Notes: generated by a model not told the origin, from the sequence alone. Counted from the stretch's first letter, positions 36,479 through 46,481 are shown. The stretch is DNA of 64,000 nt from an uncultured Lachnospiraceae bacterium (GCA_902767015.1 CACXFV010000117.1:53552-117551); one strand, 5' to 3'. Numbers and translations: made by a program.

Positions 36479-37726
36479 TTGACAAACATAGAGATTACCA
36501 TGCTGCTGATTTTAATTTTGCTGATATTACTGTCCTCATTTTTTTCCTCGGCGGAGACAGCTTTTACCACCGTAAGCAGTATACAGATTCGAACTCTCAT
36601 TGATCAAAATCATAAAAAAGCAATTTTAGTAAATAAGATTTTAGACAATAAGGCAAAAATGCTGAGTGCCATTCTGATTGGCAATAATCTGGTGAATATC
36701 ATTGCCTCCTCACTCGCCACGTTACTGGCGCAAAGTATGTTTGGAGAATATGCTATCAGTATTGCAACCGGTATTCTGACGGTTGTAGTTCTGATATTCG
36801 GTGAAATTACCCCTAAGTCTCTCGCCTCCACGTATTCACTAAAATTATCCCTGCTGTACGCTGATATTATATATGGACTCATGCTGATACTCACACCGTT
36901 TATCTACATCATTAATTTCTTATCCTATATCATATTAAGACTCTTTAGGATTGACCCTAATGCCAAAAAGAATACCATGACAGAGACAGAGCTTCGTACA
37001 ATTGTGAAAGTCAGCCACGAGGAAGGCGTCATTGAAAAAGAAGAACGGCAGATGATAACAAATGTGTTTGATTTCGGCGATGCAGTTGCCTCAGATGTTA
37101 TGGTTCCCAAGATTGATATGACCATGGCTGACATCAATAGCACTTATGATGAGTTGATTGATATTTTCCGAAAGGAAAAATATACCCGTATCCCTATCTA
37201 TCAAGGAACTGCTGATACCGTCATCGGTATTATCAACATGAAAGACTTGCTTTTGTACAATCCTGACAAGATTTTTGATGTCAGAGATTTTCTCCGCTCA
37301 GCCTTTTTTACCTACGAGTCCAAAAAAGTCTCCGAGCTTATGATGGAGATGAAAAAAACCTCTGTCAACATTGTCATTGTCCTTGACGAGTACGGTGTTA
37401 CCTCCGGTCTGATTACCCTAGAGGATTTACTGGAAGAAATCGTTGGCGAAATTCATGATGAATACGATGCAGATGAAGACTGTGTAAGGGAAGTGGCTCC
37501 TAACAAATACATCATTGAAGGGCAACTCAAAATAGCAGATTTAAATGACCGATTGGATTTGAAGCTCCACTCTGAGGAATATGATTCTGTCGGCGGACTG
37601 ATTATCGAAAAGTTAGACCGTTTTCCGAATCCAGGGGACAAAATTATCATTGACAATATCTCATTAAAGGTCGTATCTATGGATAAGATGCGTATTGATT
37701 CCATTGAAGTGATGGTGCAGCCGTAA
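36479..37726 (+). CDS. CNNM/CorC-type transporter-like protein with CBS pair
   Basis: 415 residues, the HlyC/CorC (CNNM) family linked to magnesium or sodium/magnesium balance. Residues 1-160 are the DUF21 membrane domain with three to four helices (FFSSAETAFTTVS is the family mark). About 205-330 is a CBS pair with DVMVPKIDMT and GIINMKDLLLY. The last 80 residues are the CorC_HlyC domain (DSVGGLIIEKLDRFPNPGD). It begins with TTG at 36479 after AAAGGAG spaced 9 nt, with no better ATG near the first helix. A terminator follows. Confidence 0.92.
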   Translation: MTNIEITMLLILILLILLSSFFSSAETAFTTVSSIQIRTLIDQNHKKAILVNKILDNKAKMLSAILIGNNLVNIIASSLATLLAQSMFGEYAISIATGILTVVVLIFGEITPKSLASTYSLKLSLLYADIIYGLMLILTPFIYIINFLSYIILRLFRIDPNAKKNTMTETELRTIVKVSHEEGVIEKEERQMITNVFDFGDAVASDVMVPKIDMTMADINSTYDELIDIFRKEKYTRIPIYQGTADTVIGIINMKDLLLYNPDKIFDVRDFLRSAFFTYESKKVSELMMEMKKTSVNIVIVLDEYGVTSGLITLEDLLEEIVGEIHDEYDADEDCVREVAPNKYIIEGQLKIADLNDRLDLKLHSEEYDSVGGLIIEKLDRFPNPGDKIIIDNISLKVVSMDKMRIDSIEVMVQP

Positions 37727-37776
37727 CCCGTAACAAGTGTATGTTAATAACAAATCACTTCTGAATATATTGAGGG

Positions 37777-37808
37777 CGGTGCAGTCATTTACAGACTACA
37801 CCGTTTTT
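37777..37808 (+). terminator. Terminator after the CNNM/CorC gene
   Basis: CGGTGCAGTC (37777-37786) pairs with GACTACACCG (37794-37803) with one mismatch and a 7-nt loop, then TTTTT. A classical rho-independent site, just before the third palindrome copy. Confidence 0.85.
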
Positions 37809-37814
37809 ATACTT

Positions 37815-37916
37815 AGGAACTGTATATAATTAACCTTTACAGTTTTTGAGTTGAAATCCTTACACATAAGGCATTTCTGCTCAAAAACTGATTAAGTTAT
37901 TAATATACAGTTTCTT
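37815..37916. repeat. 102-bp dispersed palindrome, copy C
   Basis: Begins AGGAACTGTATATAAT and ends TTAATATACAGTTTCTT. Its last two bases overlap the stop codon of the giant surface protein. The inner stem CAGTTTTTGAG / CTCAAAAACTG is a perfect 11 bp. It lies between convergent genes. Confidence 0.85.
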
Positions 37917-40900
37917 ATTTTGCCTTAGCAATTATATTGTTGCGTCTGACAAGCAATAGGAGCAGCACAGAAATACTCATAATATAAAGACAATGCTTCT
38001 TGTGACAAGTATCTCCCGTCCTGACTGTCGGAGATTTTTCATTTTCCACCTCTATGATTTTCTCAACCACTTTTACTTCGCCCGATAAATCCTTTAACTC
38101 TTCACTGTCAAACCTGACTTCCATCGGACTATTATCGATTTCATAACCGGCCGGTGCCCTTTTTTCCACTATTTTGTATGTCTTTGACGCTACATATCTT
38201 CCGTTCTTCTCATAGATTCCAAAGTTCAGTTCTCCCGATATCGCTCTGCCATTGTCATCCGTGGTCAATTCTTCTATGACTTCTCCCTTCTCATCCATGA
38301 TTTCAAACACAGCATCCTTTAATGGATTTTTTGTTATTTTATCGGTTTTACATATGACCAGTCTTCCTGTTATCTCCTCATCGAACATTTCAACCTTTTG
38401 TATTTCAGCAATATTCTTAACCTCAAACGTAATCTCAGCCCCTAACCGATATCCTAATGGCGCTCTCTCCTCTGTAAGTGTATATATTCCCGCAGGAATC
38501 GCAGCGATGATATGTGCTGTTCCATCAGTTACCCATGAATCAACCACATTCCCCTGACTGTCCCTGACTGTCAGCTTTGCTCCTTCAATATTCTGACTTG
38601 TGGTAATCGACTTTTTGGCTATACTGACTCTTATCGGTGTATCTGTTGCCCCCTCATTATCTTTCAATGCTATCACTGCTCCGTCCTCAGAGACAGTAAG
38701 TGTCTGTGACACATACATGTCATTCAGATAACCTTGTGGTGCTTCTTTTTCTACGATTCTGAATTTTCCCATATTTTGCGTTGTATATTGAAGTGTGCCG
38801 GTTTTGATAACATGACTGCTATCATTATCTTCACCGGAATGTAAGGTAACCGTCATTCCCCTTGTAGAATAATTACCATCTCCCTCATCCGTCAGATAAC
38901 CTACATCCAGCCACGTCTTTAACTGCTCTGACCATTCCTGCGCCGCAAATTTCGCACCTTCCACCGGCAGTTTCGTAACGCTGTCGCTCTTGACAAGCTC
39001 TATCTGCCCTCTTACACCGGAATCATACGCTGCTGTGGACACGTCCGTAAATACGTTATTTTCGAGTTCTTTAATATTGAAAGTCCTTTCATATCCGTCT
39101 ATTCTATAGTATTTTGGTGCTTTTGTCTCCACGACCTTATAGTTACCGTCATTGGCAGTCGTATAATAGAGCCTTCCCTGCTCAAAATCAAGAATATCTG
39201 TTGTATCTATCTCATTGCCATCCGTATCATGAAAGATAAAGATTCTGTCATCACAGGTATATTCCTTTCTTTTTTCATCAAAACCTAAGGTTCCCACCTC
39301 TAACCATCTGTCTGCCTCTTCAATATACTCATATATCGTAAATACAGCATCTGAGGCAAGTACCTTCTCCTTTGTAATCTTATCAAACTTTGCCACTCTT
39401 ACAATGCCACTGATTCCGATATTTTTTGCCGAATCCTCCTCTGCCTTTAAATCAACAAGGTATCCTTCATTTCTTACCTCAACAACATCCGTCTCCATAC
39501 TGAATTCCCTTGCATACCGTATAGAACCCGCCTCATAGCAGGTAGGTGCCTCTTTCTCAATTACTCTGAATATTCCCTGATTTGCCGTAGTATAAACCAC
39601 TTTATCACATGAGGTGCTGTAAACCACTTCCCCTGTGCTGTTATGGTAGACAATTTGTTCCATTCCTTTGGTGGAATAGGCGTCCTTTTCACTGTCATAT
39701 ACCAGTTCTCCCATTGCCAGCCATGTATCCATATCATAAATATATTCCTGCAGTTCAAAGATAATATCCTTATATTCCACAGAAGATTTGGTGATAGAAT
39801 CATATTTTTTTACCTCAACGGCAATCTCCCTGCCTCTATTAAAGGCCGCTGTACTCACCGTATCAAATGAAAATCTTTGACCGGTATCTCCAGATATGAC
39901 AAATTCCTGATTAAACTCACCCATTGTATAATTCTCAGGCGCGGCAGTCTCAACCACTTTAAATCGTCCGAGATTAGCAGTGGTGTAATACAAATGTCCT
40001 CTCTCAAAATCAGTCAGCTCAGAAGTATTCAGTTCCTTACCACTCTCATCATGAAACCGAAATTCTACTCCGTCTCCGTCATACAACTTAGTACTCTGGT
40101 TATACACCAGTTTTCCTGTCTCAAGCCATTCTCCTTTTTCCTGTATATATTCATACACAGTAAATTCCGTATCCTCTGTTCTTACCGGCTCCTTTGTAAT
40201 ATCATCATACTTAGCCACCTCAACCCCGGCGTAAATTCCCATATTGTGCGGGGAGGTTACTCTGTCCGTCAAATCAATACAATGATTTCTTTGATTTAAA
40301 ACATTAAATTCATAAAGATATGATGAACTTCCCAATACATACTCCTTTGGTGCCTTCGTCTCTCTTATTCTGTAACATCCCTCATTGGCAGTGGTATAAT
40401 AAAGTCTTCCGTCGTTTCCATCGTATGTCTTTTTCCCCTCACTGTTATGAAGAATAACCGGTATGCCCTCTGTTGTATACACTTTTTCAGTTTCATCAAA
40501 TCTCATAACACCCACTTTCAGCCATCTGCTGTCAACTCTTTCTTCTATCATGAACTCTGCATCATGAAATTCAACATTACTGCCTGTCATGGCATCATAC
40601 TTTAACAGGTTTATGTAAGAATATATGCCTGTGTTATCCGCTCCCTCCTCGAAAGTACCATAGCTGTTTTTCTCATCATTCTCATCAATGACAAATTCCT
40701 TTTCAAAAATTCTCCTCTCTTTACCGGAAAACGGTTCCATCGTATAATATTTTGGCGGTTCACTCTCTACCACTTTAAATCTGCCTTTGTTCGCGCTGGT
40801 ATAATATAACTTTCCTGTCATAAACTCTTCCGGTTCAGTGATATTCATGACATCACCACTTTGATTATGAAAAGTAAAGCTTACCCCCTCCGCTACATAC

Positions 40901-43900
40901 TGTTTTTCATTCTCATCATAACGAAGTTCTCCTACCGGCATCCACCGGGCAATATTTTCTATGTATTCATATACCGTAAAACGGGCATCCCCTGTTTTTA
41001 CCTTTTCACAGGTAACACTATCGTACTTTGCAACGGTTACTTCTCCCCGTATACCAAGATTTTTTGCAGAATCCTCCAGTCCTGTCAGATTCACAGTTCC
41101 ATTTTCGGCATCTGAAATAATATTAAACTCCTTTGCATACGGATGCTGCCCCAGCACATAATAAGAAGGCGCCTCCATTTCAACAATCCTGAAGCTTCCA
41201 TAATTCTGCGTTGTATAATATAGTTTTCCCTCACTGTTGGTAAACTTTACTTCTCCCTCTCCATCATGCAATTCTATCCTCTGCCCATTTAAAGTATAGA
41301 TATCCTCTGCACTGTCATATACCATTTCTCCTGCCTTCATCCATTGATTTAAATCTATGATATATTCCTGCACCTCATATTTTACATCCTTTTTCGGTGT
41401 TGTCTCCTTTGTAATTTCATCATATTTGTTGACTTTTACGATAGCATTTACACCAAAATTCCTGATTGCTTCTAAAAAATCCACATACACAAATTCCTGA
41501 TTATCCTCTGTCAGCAAAATCTCTTTTTCATACTTTGTATACAACGGATGTGTCAGGGTATAAAAAGACGGCGGCGCTGTTTCCGTAATCTTAAATCTTC
41601 CCTTATTGGCCTCGGTATAATACAGATATCCTGTCTCATAATCCCTCACGTTCTCCTGACTGACAATCTCGCCCAACGAATTGTGATAGATAAAATCCAC
41701 CCCTTCTGTCACATAGCTTTTTCGCTGTTGGTCATATAAAAGGCTACCCATTTCATACCAGTCATGATTAATACGCTCATATACTGTCACCGTTGCATTC
41801 CCATTTCTTACCAGTTCCTCTGTCGCAGCATCATATTTATTGATATGCAATCTGCCTCTGATTCCCAGATTATATCCTGCCTTATCCTCTGTCAAAAGAT
41901 TAACCACATCATTCTCGGCGTCTGTTGTAATATTAAACTCCTGCTCATACGGTTGCTCTCCAAGCACATAATTTTGGGGTGCCCTTGTCTCTCTTATCTT
42001 ATAGTTTCCCTCATTGGCACTCGTATAATATAGTCCTGCCGCAGAGTCTTCTGTGTATATCTCCTCCTTATTTGTATTATGCAGTGAAAGTGCCATTCCC
42101 TCAGAGGTATAAACTTTACGTCTCTCATCATAAATCAGCTTACCTACCATCAGCCATTCCTCGCCTATCTTTTCATATACCGTAAATTCAGCCGAAGCGT
42201 CTGTCTTATCTTTTGTCATACTATCATATTTGGCAAGGATGACATTCGCCTGTAGTCCGGTATCCTTTGGCGCATTGACGATATCCGTAAAATCAATAAT
42301 CTGCCCGTCTTCTGTCGACTCATTAATCGTAAACTCCTTTTCATAGACTCTGGTACTGTTATTCTCAGTATCCAGTACACCTAACATATAGTTTTTCGGA
42401 CTAATCGTCTCTACCACCTTAAATCTCCCATTATTGACCGAAGTATAATACAGATATCCCGCACTATACATACTTCCCACACCGGCTGTGGATTTTGTTC
42501 CATCTGCTTTATGCGGTGTGTAATATACTTCACTGTCAGTCTCATACCTGTCATTGTCTATATTATAGGACAAATTGCCAAGCTCCTGCCAGCTATTCTG
42601 TGAGCTGTTATACTCATAGATTGTCATTGTCGCAATATCCTTACTTAAAAGCTGTTCATTCGTAATGGCATCATACTTAGCAGTAATCACCTCAATCGAC
42701 TTTCCTATATTTTTGGCACCGGTGGATAAGTTTGTAAAATCATATAGATATTGATTCTCCTGATGTGTCAGGTTTAGTACCTTTACCACTGACACATCCC
42801 TATATCTGTCATCCGGTTTTGTGGTTTCAACAATTCTCATTTTTCCACTGTTAAAGGTAGTTCGCAATACAGGATATTCCGTTCTCGTTTTTTGAAAGAC
42901 AATCTCTCCATCGTCGTTTCTGTAACTGTAGCTTTCCTGTGGGGAGGTCTTATATACCCTGTTGACACTGTCATAGATTAATCTTCCCACATCAAACCAA
43001 TTCCGGCCTATTTTCTCCTGCAGTTGAAACTCTGCGCCTTCAAGCCTGTCTTCCGAAAGAGTATCAAACTTTGACATGACAATACCGGCGCTAAAAGGTT
43101 CATCCGATATAGCATCAGAAGCCGTTGTAAAATTCCATACATATCCCTGGGAAGATGTATCCATAACAAATTCTTTGCCATCAACATTGAGCTGGTAACC
43201 CTCCGGCGCTTTCTCCTCCACAATCTTGAATTTTCCCTGATTTACCGTCGTATATACAAAAGTCGCTCTTTTCATTTTCTTTGCTATTGAACCATCGGAA
43301 TGATGGTAACTGCAATCTGTTGAACCTAACATATAATAGGAATAAGCAGGTACTGTAACCGAGCCTGATTTAATCTCCTTCTCTGTGAAACTTAATTCAC
43401 ACAACTTATAATAGTCATCTTTCCCTGCTACATATTCATACAGTGCAAACCTGCCCCTCTCCTTTATTACCCTCTGGGTATTGGCATCAAATTTCTGAAA
43501 CAAAATACCATTATAGTATTCATCGTTGTTTACCCCTGACTGATTGACAGTATCCTTCACCGTAAGTGTAATGGTATTGCCATTTTTAATCGTTCCGGCG
43601 GGTGCCTTATTCTCTTTCAGATAGTATACTCCCTCTACGACATTGAGAAATCCCTCTCCCTTCTCATCTGTCTTAAATTCTCCTATTTTATTGGTGCATG
43701 CACTGTCGGAATACACATAAAATTCCGCATTGGGATAAGAGTATATCTCACTGAATATTTTTCCATACTTCGTAATTTTGAACTGTGGCTTTACCGGCAC
43801 ATTTGTCCCTGCATCCCATGTAATAAAATCCTGCCAGTTTGCAGATTCACTGCCCTGCACCTCCCAGTATTTTATTGCCATACTGGAATACTTCTGTTCA

Positions 43901-44985
43901 TACTCTCCACTTGCCGATTCTCTGGCACATTCAGCATAGTAATCATAGAAATATGTAATCAGTCTCGCATAATCGTCCCCGTAGATAGTACCTTCTCCAT
44001 ACATCTGTCCAAATACCATCTGCGCAATCTGATGCTCATATTCCATATTTTCTGCACGAAAAGAACCCTGCGCGATTCTCCATGTAATAATCTGTAGTAC
44101 TGCCTGATTAACCTCTTTACCGGAATAAGTGACCATATTACTGCCTGCTTTTCTCTTTAATTCAGACAGTCCGGCATCCATCCCAGAGGCATGATTAAAA
44201 AATTGATAAATTGAACCTCCCGAACTTCCCAGTATTCGCTCATAGGCATAGCATGCTCCCCGCAGATATTTCTCCACAGGATAGTCATTTTCACCTTCAA
44301 AATAGGGATTATTCTTTATATTATTGATATTCTTCTCAAGATAATAGTGGTCTTTCCTAACGGAGGAGGCATGTCCTTCATAAGACACACACATCGCCTC
44401 GTCACCGCCAAGGGTGATATACCATGGTGTCGATGTTCCCTTTCCACCGGTCTTGGTATTAAACAGTGCGTTCTCGTATGCCGTCCCTGAAAGATTAACT
44501 GTTCCCTTATCACCCGGCAGAGTACACTCTGTCAGATAATATCTGCCATCTGCCTCCGGTGCTGCCATATAGCTTTTGGCAATATATTCTCCCCAAAACA
44601 GACCATTTTCTTCTCCTGACTCTTTAAATGTCTCTCTGAAGTTTTTTTTGCTATAAGTAATGGGAAGACTTTTTTCTCTCGCCCTTTCAAGCACCACATC
44701 ATTGATATCTTTTCCTTCCTCTCTCCACCGAAGCAAATCCTCTCTTGTGATACCTCTGGTAAGCTCTCCTGCAAAAAAGGAATCCAATGACACTCCTTGC
44801 TCTGCCATGGCAAGAATCTCCTCCGTTGTCTCATCTGTATAAATTATGTTCTCCTCATTTTTGTCGCTTTCCATCACATTTTCTTCTGTGGCAGCCATCA
44901 CATCATAATTGATTCCCGTCACCAGCAATACAAACGTCAGAAGAAGTGTGACACATCTTTTTATTTTTTCTGACAATTTATTCAT
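37915..44985 (-). CDS. Giant thioester/Cna_B-repeat surface adhesin with sortase-type C-terminus
   Basis: 2356 residues. A signal peptide ends near VMAA; a thioester-domain-like region follows (about 140-420) with Cys in DEAMCVSYEG and Gln in VLQIITW, the pair that forms a reactive thioester for host binding. Then come about 15 Cna_B/SpaA modules, each opening with a K-x-D strand (AKYDSVT) and closing with an ETKAPKYY-type strand, so Lys-Asn/Asp isopeptide bonds are expected. Modules 4-12 alternate strictly between two subtypes. The end has VRTGD, a hydrophobic stretch and basic residues, a sortase-type anchor. No sortase gene is in the window. GAGG supports the ATG at 44985. It is downstream of the Tad-like genes. 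Confidence 0.92.
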   Translation of the reverse strand: MNKLSEKIKRCVTLLLTFVLLVTGINYDVMAATEENVMESDKNEENIIYTDETTEEILAMAEQGVSLDSFFAGELTRGITREDLLRWREEGKDINDVVLERAREKSLPITYSKKNFRETFKESGEENGLFWGEYIAKSYMAAPEADGRYYLTECTLPGDKGTVNLSGTAYENALFNTKTGGKGTSTPWYITLGGDEAMCVSYEGHASSVRKDHYYLEKNINNIKNNPYFEGENDYPVEKYLRGACYAYERILGSSGGSIYQFFNHASGMDAGLSELKRKAGSNMVTYSGKEVNQAVLQIITWRIAQGSFRAENMEYEHQIAQMVFGQMYGEGTIYGDDYARLITYFYDYYAECARESASGEYEQKYSSMAIKYWEVQGSESANWQDFITWDAGTNVPVKPQFKITKYGKIFSEIYSYPNAEFYVYSDSACTNKIGEFKTDEKGEGFLNVVEGVYYLKENKAPAGTIKNGNTITLTVKDTVNQSGVNNDEYYNGILFQKFDANTQRVIKERGRFALYEYVAGKDDYYKLCELSFTEKEIKSGSVTVPAYSYYMLGSTDCSYHHSDGSIAKKMKRATFVYTTVNQGKFKIVEEKAPEGYQLNVDGKEFVMDTSSQGYVWNFTTASDAISDEPFSAGIVMSKFDTLSEDRLEGAEFQLQEKIGRNWFDVGRLIYDSVNRVYKTSPQESYSYRNDDGEIVFQKTRTEYPVLRTTFNSGKMRIVETTKPDDRYRDVSVVKVLNLTHQENQYLYDFTNLSTGAKNIGKSIEVITAKYDAITNEQLLSKDIATMTIYEYNSSQNSWQELGNLSYNIDNDRYETDSEVYYTPHKADGTKSTAGVGSMYSAGYLYYTSVNNGRFKVVETISPKNYMLGVLDTENNSTRVYEKEFTINESTEDGQIIDFTDIVNAPKDTGLQANVILAKYDSMTKDKTDASAEFTVYEKIGEEWLMVGKLIYDERRKVYTSEGMALSLHNTNKEEIYTEDSAAGLYYTSANEGNYKIRETRAPQNYVLGEQPYEQEFNITTDAENDVVNLLTEDKAGYNLGIRGRLHINKYDAATEELVRNGNATVTVYERINHDWYEMGSLLYDQQRKSYVTEGVDFIYHNSLGEIVSQENVRDYETGYLYYTEANKGRFKITETAPPSFYTLTHPLYTKYEKEILLTEDNQEFVYVDFLEAIRNFGVNAIVKVNKYDEITKETTPKKDVKYEVQEYIIDLNQWMKAGEMVYDSAEDIYTLNGQRIELHDGEGEVKFTNSEGKLYYTTQNYGSFRIVEMEAPSYYVLGQHPYAKEFNIISDAENGTVNLTGLEDSAKNLGIRGEVTVAKYDSVTCEKVKTGDARFTVYEYIENIARWMPVGELRYDENEKQYVAEGVSFTFHNQSGDVMNITEPEEFMTGKLYYTSANKGRFKVVESEPPKYYTMEPFSGKERRIFEKEFVIDENDEKNSYGTFEEGADNTGIYSYINLLKYDAMTGSNVEFHDAEFMIEERVDSRWLKVGVMRFDETEKVYTTEGIPVILHNSEGKKTYDGNDGRLYYTTANEGCYRIRETKAPKEYVLGSSSYLYEFNVLNQRNHCIDLTDRVTSPHNMGIYAGVEVAKYDDITKEPVRTEDTEFTVYEYIQEKGEWLETGKLVYNQSTKLYDGDGVEFRFHDESGKELNTSELTDFERGHLYYTTANLGRFKVVETAAPENYTMGEFNQEFVISGDTGQRFSFDTVSTAAFNRGREIAVEVKKYDSITKSSVEYKDIIFELQEYIYDMDTWLAMGELVYDSEKDAYSTKGMEQIVYHNSTGEVVYSTSCDKVVYTTANQGIFRVIEKEAPTCYEAGSIRYAREFSMETDVVEVRNEGYLVDLKAEEDSAKNIGISGIVRVAKFDKITKEKVLASDAVFTIYEYIEEADRWLEVGTLGFDEKRKEYTCDDRIFIFHDTDGNEIDTTDILDFEQGRLYYTTANDGNYKVVETKAPKYYRIDGYERTFNIKELENNVFTDVSTAAYDSGVRGQIELVKSDSVTKLPVEGAKFAAQEWSEQLKTWLDVGYLTDEGDGNYSTRGMTVTLHSGEDNDSSHVIKTGTLQYTTQNMGKFRIVEKEAPQGYLNDMYVSQTLTVSEDGAVIALKDNEGATDTPIRVSIAKKSITTSQNIEGAKLTVRDSQGNVVDSWVTDGTAHIIAAIPAGIYTLTEERAPLGYRLGAEITFEVKNIAEIQKVEMFDEEITGRLVICKTDKITKNPLKDAVFEIMDEKGEVIEELTTDDNGRAISGELNFGIYEKNGRYVASKTYKIVEKRAPAGYEIDNSPMEVRFDSEELKDLSGEVKVVEKIIEVENEKSPTVRTGDTCHKKHCLYIMSISVLLLLLVRRNNIIAKAK

Positions 44986-45048
44986 AAATAACCTCATTTC
45001 TGCGCCGCCTATCAATCATTACAATATCCGTTATCCTACATTACTCTT

Positions 45049-45135
45049 CACAGTCAGGCAGATGTCAGGCAGCGCATAGCCATCGACCTGACTGTGCATT
45101 ATGAATCTAAGCCTTTTTGCATACCGTTGCAAAAA
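45049..45135. promoter_or_regulatory. Two hairpins between the Tad-like genes and the adhesin
   Basis: TTTTTGCA (45114-45121) pairs with TGCAAAAA (45128-45135). CACAGTCAGG (45049-45058) pairs with CCTGACTGTG (45087-45096), with a partly paired interior. They occupy the 140-bp spacer and would form the adhesin leader on the minus strand. They could end the upstream transcript or control the adhesin; no known riboswitch consensus was recognised. Confidence 0.45.
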
Positions 45136-45155
45136 CAGCCCAACTGTTACAAAAG

Positions 45156-45758
45156 TCATTTGATTGAAGCACCTGACAATATACAGCTATGTATCCTGTC
45201 TCCGCCAATACTATATTTCTCCGTCTCATACACTACAAGCAACGAATAATCTGACAATGTCTGACTATAATGTTCACTGTATCCTGCCGGAAACGAAATT
45301 CTATTATTCCTGTTGTTCAAATGCTTCTCTATGATTTCTTCTATCTCACGTACTTTTTTCTCATGCAGTACCGACGAAAATGTCACCCATTCTTCCGTCT
45401 GCTGCTCTGTGCATAAGATATACCGGTCAGCCTTCACGACAACCATAACGGAAATGTGCATCCATACCCTTTGCCTGCTTTTCGCATTATCTGTTCCGTA
45501 TAATGCGAAAGCCATTTCCGATACAAAGACATCGGCAATCTTTTTCTCATCAAGAATGGGAATGCACGTGCTTCGGTCAGGATGTAAATCTCCTGTATAC
45601 CCCTGCATTAATGCCGAAATTGCCACGTTATCCATTGTTCTGTTTAATTCATCTTCAAAAACACAATTCTGAAAGCTCACTCTGTCTTTCATGACTCCCA
45701 TCCCTAAGAATACCCCGACCACCGCCAAAAACAGGATGGCATAATCAGTAATCTTCAT
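45156..45758 (-). CDS. Membrane-anchored protein of the Tad-like locus (unknown)
   Basis: 200 residues: a short cytoplasmic start, one N-terminal membrane helix (YAILFLAVVGVFLGMGV), and an extracytoplasmic domain with scattered cysteines. No family is recognised. The single N-terminal helix and position suggest a minor-pilin or TadE/F-like role. Its start overlaps the end of the 134-residue gene by 14 bp. Last of the Tad-like genes before the adhesin. Confidence 0.6.
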   Translation of the reverse strand: MKITDYAILFLAVVGVFLGMGVMKDRVSFQNCVFEDELNRTMDNVAISALMQGYTGDLHPDRSTCIPILDEKKIADVFVSEMAFALYGTDNAKSRQRVWMHISVMVVVKADRYILCTEQQTEEWVTFSSVLHEKKVREIEEIIEKHLNNRNNRISFPAGYSEHYSQTLSDYSLLVVYETEKYSIGGDRIHSCILSGASIK

Positions 45759-46149
45759 CCTTGATACACCCTCCGTAAAAAATCAGAATATGATGATGTC
45801 TGTCTGATACCGTTACCCTCAATATATCACCCTTTTTCATGGCATAACTCCCACCGCTATCCAATAGCTCTATGATCCGGTCTGCCATATATCCATTCTG
45901 AACAGAATAATTCTCTATTGATACCGTATAAAGTTCTCCCGTAAGAGCAAGCCTGTTTCTATATTTTTCATATTCCTCTTTGTAAAGAATCCCCTTGTTG
46001 CATACACTGTCAACCATATTTACTGTCTCTGTGAAAATATACGTCTGAAACATATTATTCTGTCTCTCATATGCCAGCCTTACAGGAACAATAAATAAGA
46101 AAATACACCCCAATATCATAGCTGTTACCTTAGAAAAAATATCATCCAT
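45745..46149 (-). CDS. Small membrane-anchored protein of the Tad-like locus (unknown)
   Basis: 134 residues with an N-terminal helix (VTAMILGCIFLFIVPVRLAY) after only eight residues, then a predicted outside domain with LTGELYTVSIENYSVQ. It has the form of a TadE-like pseudopilin, but no recognised domain. It overlaps the next gene by 14 bp, so both are one operon. The frame and the short spacing are strong evidence that it is expressed. Confidence 0.6.
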   Translation of the reverse strand: MDDIFSKVTAMILGCIFLFIVPVRLAYERQNNMFQTYIFTETVNMVDSVCNKGILYKEEYEKYRNRLALTGELYTVSIENYSVQNGYMADRIIELLDSGGSYAMKKGDILRVTVSDRHHHILIFYGGCIKDEDY

Positions 46150-46215
46150 CCTTCATCCCCATGTCTCGCTCACTTTTGTTGCTCCATTATGAATCATTTT
46201 CTTGCATCATACTAT

Positions 46216-46377
46216 TTATTTCACAATCATTTCGCTAATCTCTGCACAACGATTGTTATGACAGATATATCTGTACTGTATCTCCATACTTTGATTCATC
46301 AAAATAAAATACCCAACTGCCAAAGCAAAAATAATGACGCCTACTCCCCAGTATAACGCATCAAAAACTCTCTCCAT
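46216..46377 (-). CDS. 53-residue single-helix protein of the Tad-like locus
   Basis: A short gene not found by ordinary length limits: ATG at 46377 with AAAGG 10 nt before it, open to TAA at 46216. One membrane helix (ALYWGVGVIIFALAVGYFIL) follows seven residues, then a short tail with two cysteines (ICHNNRC). The size is like a Flp-type pilin, but a G/A-L-x3-E processing site is not evident. It lies in a 332-bp gap of an otherwise tight operon. Confidence 0.6.
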   Translation of the reverse strand: MERVFDALYWGVGVIIFALAVGYFILMNQSMEIQYRYICHNNRCAEISEMIVK

Positions 46378-46481
46378 TTTTATCTGCCTTTCTTCTATTT
46401 TTCCCGGAACATTCTACACTGCATTAAGCTATATTGCTGCGTAAACCCTATCCCTGCATAAACTTTATTCCTGCGCAAGCT

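Noticed and set aside
36479-37726. Hemolysin
   Set aside because: The old HlyC label for this family is misleading; DUF21, CBS and CorC domains indicate ion homeostasis.
45049-45135. c-di-GMP riboswitch before the adhesin
   Set aside because: The receptor sequences of class I or II could not be found; only plain hairpins are visible.
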